Source: CAXDOZ01 sp963991145
GTDB taxonomy: Bacteria > Bacteroidota > Bacteroidia > Chitinophagales > JABDMM01
DNA: 9,462 bases
Assembly: GCA_963991145.1 (NCBI GenBank)
Contig: CAXDOZ010000089.1
Span: 1-9,462, forward strand
Direction: 5' to 3'
Of this stretch, positions 6,660-9,462 are shown piece after piece; the stretch's first letter is position 1, and every line of letters begins with the position of its first letter. The position numbers were made by a program, and so were the translations under genes. The notes under the pieces were generated by a model. It did no database searches, had not been told where the DNA came from, and worked only from the letters and a program-made list of their open reading frames with translations.

Positions 6660-8056
6660 TAGCGCAAAGTTAAACAGGCTATGTTTTCTATGTGTGTAGT
6701 TTGGGGGAACATATCTACAGCTTGAATTTCATCGAGCTCATATTTCTCATGAAGAAGTTGGATGTCCCTTGCCTGGGTAGCAGGATTACATGAAATGTAA
6801 ACCAGCCTTGAAATCTCAAGATCTAATAGCATTTGAACAACATCCTGATGCATTCCTGCTCTGGGTGGATCTGTTATTAGTACATCCGGTTTGCCATGCT
6901 TCTTTATCAGATCATTTGTCAGAAGGTCTTTCACATCACCAGCATAGAAATGGCATTGATCAAGATTATTCAGCTTCGCATTCCATTTGGCATCCTCGAT
7001 CGCCTCTGGGATGGTCTCAAGTCCAACCACTGTTTTACATCTGTCAGACATATAAATTCCAATAGAACCTACTCCTGTATATAGATCATACAGAAGGGTG
7101 TCTTCATTGAGATTTGCCATTTCCTTTGCTCTGGCATACAGTCGTCCAGCTTGCTGAGAATTAGTTTGGAAGAAGCTCTTTGGACCAATCTTGAACTTGA
7201 AATCACCAAGCTGCTCATGAATATGTTCAGAGCCGTGAAAGACTTTGCATTCAAGATCGTAAATGGTGTCATTTCGTTTGTCATTGACCACATACTGAAG
7301 TGATGTGACCTCAGGGAATTCTGATTTGATATGCTCAAGCAGAGCTTCTACATCATCGTTCCATTTAGCAACCGACAGTAATACCAAAATCTCTCCCTGC
7401 TCTGTGATCTTGATAAATAGATTTCTCAGGATGCCTGTCTGCTCTCTCAGATCGAAGTACTCGATCCCTTTTTCATTGGCATAATCGCCAATGGCATTCC
7501 GGATCGCATTTGAGGGTTCCTTTTGAAGATGGCATTCTTCAATATGCACCACCTTGTCAAAAAAGCCCTTGATGTGAAATCCGAGACCGTTACGATTGAA
7601 TTCTTCTCCAGAATCAATTTGATCCTGTGTAAGCCACCTTTTATTGGAGAAAGTGAATTCCATCTTGTTGCGATATCGACGATCAGATGGAGCTTCTAAG
7701 ATCGGATGAATGACTTTGGGCTCAACCTTGGCAATGCGTTTAAAAGCGTCTTCTACGATCTGTTGCTTGAACTTAAGTTGTTCTTCATAAGGCAGAAATT
7801 GCCACTTGCATCCACCACACAAGCCAAAATGATCACAGAATGGATCTACTCTTAGTTCAGATTTTGTCTTTAGCTCCCGAATACTGGCCATCGAGAACTT
7901 GGACCTTTTCTTGGATTCCAGAGCATCAACCACATCTCCCGGAACAGCTTGTTCTACAAAGACTACACGGTCTTCCACCCTGCCAATTCCCATGCCCTCA
8001 GAGGACATTCCATCAATGCTTAGATTCTCGAAAAATCGCTTCTTTCTTCTCCCCAT
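6659..8056 (-). CDS. rlmD: 23S rRNA (uracil(1939)-C(5))-methyltransferase RlmD
   Basis: RlmD (RumA) uses S-adenosylmethionine to make 5-methyluridine in 23S rRNA. Numbered from the ATG at 8056 (465 residues), the N-terminal part (about 8-62) is a TRAM RNA-binding domain. C74, C80, C83 (CDHFGLCGGC) and C175 (HIEEC) are the four ligands of the expected 4Fe-4S cluster. The SAM-binding region includes FFQTN (Q297) and DLYTGVGSIG (from D324). TDPPRAG carries D396, and YISCNP carries the catalytic nucleophile C423. All key residues are present. The frame stays open to a TTG at 8104 that would add 16 residues. I chose ATG 8056 because related proteins begin with a basic M-x-R-K-K stretch like MGRRKKRFFENL here. 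Members of the family also modify other uridines (RlmC, TrmA-like), so site specificity is by homology. The gene is upstream partner of the 115-residue gene and divergent from the parvulin gene. Confidence 0.93.
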   Translation of the reverse strand: MGRRKKRFFENLSIDGMSSEGMGIGRVEDRVVFVEQAVPGDVVDALESKKRSKFSMASIRELKTKSELRVDPFCDHFGLCGGCKWQFLPYEEQLKFKQQIVEDAFKRIAKVEPKVIHPILEAPSDRRYRNKMEFTFSNKRWLTQDQIDSGEEFNRNGLGFHIKGFFDKVVHIEECHLQKEPSNAIRNAIGDYANEKGIEYFDLREQTGILRNLFIKITEQGEILVLLSVAKWNDDVEALLEHIKSEFPEVTSLQYVVNDKRNDTIYDLECKVFHGSEHIHEQLGDFKFKIGPKSFFQTNSQQAGRLYARAKEMANLNEDTLLYDLYTGVGSIGIYMSDRCKTVVGLETIPEAIEDAKWNAKLNNLDQCHFYAGDVKDLLTNDLIKKHGKPDVLITDPPRAGMHQDVVQMLLDLEISRLVYISCNPATQARDIQLLHEKYELDEIQAVDMFPQTTHIENIACLTLR

Positions 8057-8112
8057 TTGCTGCAAAGATGAGAAATTGAAAAACTCGGCATTTGATTTGC
8101 TCAAGACCTATC

Positions 8113-8126
8113 GGCCCGAAAGGGCT
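8113..8126 (-). other. small GC-rich hairpin in the rlmD upstream region
   Basis: GCCC (8114-8117) and GGGC (8122-8125) form a 4-bp stem around a GAAA loop on the plus strand, or TTTC on the minus strand. It stands out because the surrounding gap is AT-rich. It lies 58 bases upstream of the chosen rlmD start and may be part of its leader. No T-run follows closely on either strand, so it does not look like a standard terminator. No convincing promoter box for rlmD was found nearby. Confidence 0.35.
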
Positions 8127-8139
8127 CAAAACAGTTAAA

Positions 8140-8179
8140 AAAGCCTAATTTTGCCCCTCTTTTCAGGCTTTGAAAAGCC
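8140..8179. repeat. three copies of AAAGCC/GGCTTT forming alternative hairpins
   Basis: AAAGCCT (8140-8146) is the exact inverse of AGGCTTT (8165-8171), with an 18-nt loop. The same right arm GGCTTT (8166-8171) also pairs with AAAGCC (8174-8179) across a 2-nt gap. Only one of the two pairings can form at a time in RNA, or the set may be protein-binding half-sites in DNA. It sits in the middle of the gap between divergent rlmD and the parvulin gene, upstream of the candidate -7 box of the latter. On the minus strand the left arm runs into TTTTTT, which could give weak termination-like behaviour before rlmD. Confidence 0.55.
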
Positions 8180-8190
8180 ATAGTATAACC

Positions 8191-8208
8191 ATTGTCGAAT
8201 ACATTTGC
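8191..8208 (+). promoter_or_regulatory. candidate promoter -7 element of the parvulin gene
   Basis: TACATTTG at 8200-8207 matches the Bacteroidota -7 consensus TAnnTTTG exactly. ATTGTC precedes it at 8191-8196, as upstream of the lipoprotein gene at 1256-1271, but here with two extra bases between the parts. The box ends only five bases before the ATG at 8213, so a transcript starting at the usual distance would have almost no leader. The TTTG at 8169-8172 is 27 bases upstream, further than a normal -33 element. Confidence 0.45.
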
Positions 8209-8212
8209 GCAT

Positions 8213-9462
8213 ATGAGAAATTGCCTTGTTTTAGCAGCAATCATTTTAGCTTCAATTAGCACAGCTGTTGCTCAAGAAGATCTTCGAACTCTTTTCACTA
8301 TCGATGGCGAGCCAATTACGGTTTCTGAGTTCGAGTATGTCTACAATAAGAATAACATCAATAACCAATCAGACTACTCAAAAGAGTCTCTTGAAGAATA
8401 CCTGGAGCTCTATGAGAATTTCAGATTGAAAGTAAGAGAAGCCGAAACTCTGGGCTTTGATACTGTTTCATCTATTCAGCAAGAACTGGAAGGATATAGA
8501 AAGCAGCTAGCGAATTCATATCTAACCGACAAGGAAATCATGGATGACCTTTTAGCTGAAGCCTATGAGCGCAATACTCAGGTTATCAGCATTAGCCATA
8601 TCCTTATAACCTTTGATGGTGACGATACCACTGATGCTTACAATGAGGTGGTTTCAATTCAAAAGCAACTCGATAGAGGAAAGACATTTGAAAGCCTTGC
8701 AATGAGCTCGAGTGATGACACCGCTTCAGGAAATAGAGGAGGTTATTTGGGCGAATACACTGTTTTTCAAACTTTCTACGATTTCGAAAATGCTATGTAC
8801 AACACTCCGGAAGGAGGCGTAAGTAGTCCGGTAAAATCGAAATATGGATACCACCTGATCAAGGTGAATAAGATCAAGGATAATAAGGGTAGAATCCTTG
8901 TAGCCCATATCCTCAAGAAGTATCCAAAGAATGCTTCTGAAGAAGATAAAGCATCTGCCAAAGCAGAAATTGAAGTTCTCTACGATCAGGTAACTGAAGG
9001 AGGAGAAGATTTTGGTGAGCTTGCTACAATGTTCAGTGACGACAAGGCTTCAGCTGTGAAAAATGGTCAGCTTGCCTGGTTCGGAGCTGGACAAATGCAA
9101 GAGTCTTTTGCTGATGCAGCCTTTGCTCTGGAGAATGATGGTGAGATCTCTGAGCCAGTTGAAACTGTATACGGATGGCACATTATCAAGCGTGTAAGCA
9201 TTCAGCCATTGATGGAATTCAACGATATGAAGTATCAGTTGAAGAAGAAGATCGAGAAGGATGAACGATCTGAAGTAGCCAGACAACAATTGGTTGGTAG
9301 GATCAAGGAAGAGTACGGATTCTCAGAGAATTCTGATGCTTATCAGGGAGTTCTTGATCAGGTTACTGAAAACTTCATGATGGGAAAATGGAAAGCAGCT
9401 GATAAGAATATTCTCACTGAAGAGCTTTTTGCAATTGGTGATATGTCGGTTGATCAGGCTGC
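8213..9462 (+). CDS. secreted SurA-like peptidyl-prolyl isomerase with two parvulin domains (3' end outside window)
   Basis: This is the first 416 complete codons of a periplasmic PpiC/parvulin-type prolyl isomerase and chaperone, a class that helps fold outer-membrane and exported proteins. Residues 1-20 are a clear Sec signal peptide ending in AVA before Q21, which fixes the ATG start. Residues 21-125 form a helical N-terminal chaperone-like part that opens with LFTIDGEPITVSEFEYVYNKN. Parvulin domain 1 covers about 126-220, from SHIL with H129 to YGYHLIKV (211-218). Domain 2 covers about 229-328, from AHIL with H232 to YGWHIIKRV (320-328). Both keep the flanking histidines, the GG(Y/Q)L-type strand (GGYLGEY; GQLAWFG) and the EGGVSSPV or DGEISEPV turn. 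After residue 330 a charged, probably helical region begins and runs off the window. Two parvulin domains match SurA organisation, but Bacteroidota paralogues are several, so I give no symbol. It is transcribed away from rlmD. Confidence 0.93.
   Translation, partial: MRNCLVLAAIILASISTAVAQEDLRTLFTIDGEPITVSEFEYVYNKNNINNQSDYSKESLEEYLELYENFRLKVREAETLGFDTVSSIQQELEGYRKQLANSYLTDKEIMDDLLAEAYERNTQVISISHILITFDGDDTTDAYNEVVSIQKQLDRGKTFESLAMSSSDDTASGNRGGYLGEYTVFQTFYDFENAMYNTPEGGVSSPVKSKYGYHLIKVNKIKDNKGRILVAHILKKYPKNASEEDKASAKAEIEVLYDQVTEGGEDFGELATMFSDDKASAVKNGQLAWFGAGQMQESFADAAFALENDGEISEPVETVYGWHIIKRVSIQPLMEFNDMKYQLKKKIEKDERSEVARQQLVGRIKEEYGFSENSDAYQGVLDQVTENFMMGKWKAADKNILTEELFAIGDMSVDQA

Noticed and set aside
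8057..8104. TTG start adding 16 residues to RlmD
   Set aside because: The extra residues do not resemble the family N-terminus, whereas the ATG at 8056 begins with the expected basic stretch. The TTG start cannot be excluded fully.
8726..9289. Several short minus-strand frames opposite the parvulin gene
   Set aside because: They are antisense to a clearly coding, domain-rich frame and have no recognisable content or start signals.

Overview
The window looks like a piece of a Bacteroidota chromosome, probably a free-living, Cytophagales- or Flavobacteriia-like lineage. The grounds are protein flavour (RadA, RlmD and a SurA-like isomerase that read like Bacteroidota versions), a relaxed lipobox in a putative lipoprotein, weak or absent Shine-Dalgarno sequences, and two matches to the Bacteroidota -7 promoter box TAnnTTTG. 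Rank below phylum is inference. No rRNA, tRNA, insertion sequence, CRISPR array or phage gene was seen, and no gene looks broken except where the window cuts it.

Left part, + strand: the 3' end of radA (cut by the window start) overlaps a ComF-family phosphoribosyltransferase gene by 4 nt. After a 79-nt gap carrying a promoter-like box comes a 486-residue putative lipoprotein with an Ig-like N-terminal part, a beta-helix-like middle and a C-terminal GSPAIDxG-type ending. Then come a 752-residue membrane protein (about seven transmembrane segments followed by a patatin-type lipase domain with an intact Ser-Asp dyad) and, 38 nt later, a 383-residue archaeal-type AAA ATPase with a C-terminal winged helix. 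The 38-nt gap is almost entirely a nested inverted repeat that reaches the ATPase start codon.

Right part: a two-gene minus-strand unit runs toward the ATPase gene. It consists of rlmD (23S rRNA m5U methyltransferase with a 4Fe-4S cluster), coupled by a TAATG stop/start to a 115-residue protein of unknown function, whose stop codon overlaps that of the ATPase in a tail-to-tail arrangement. Divergent from rlmD, after a gap rich in short inverted repeats, is the 5' part of a secreted SurA-like peptidyl-prolyl isomerase with two parvulin domains, cut by the window end.

Functionally the window is mostly housekeeping: DNA recombination and uptake (radA, comF), rRNA modification (rlmD) and envelope protein folding (parvulin protein). 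The least explained parts are the membrane patatin/ATPase pair with its palindromic junction, the beta-helix lipoprotein and the 115-residue protein. I did not find strong evidence for a new multi-gene system. The patatin/ATPase pair is the best candidate for follow-up, at modest confidence.
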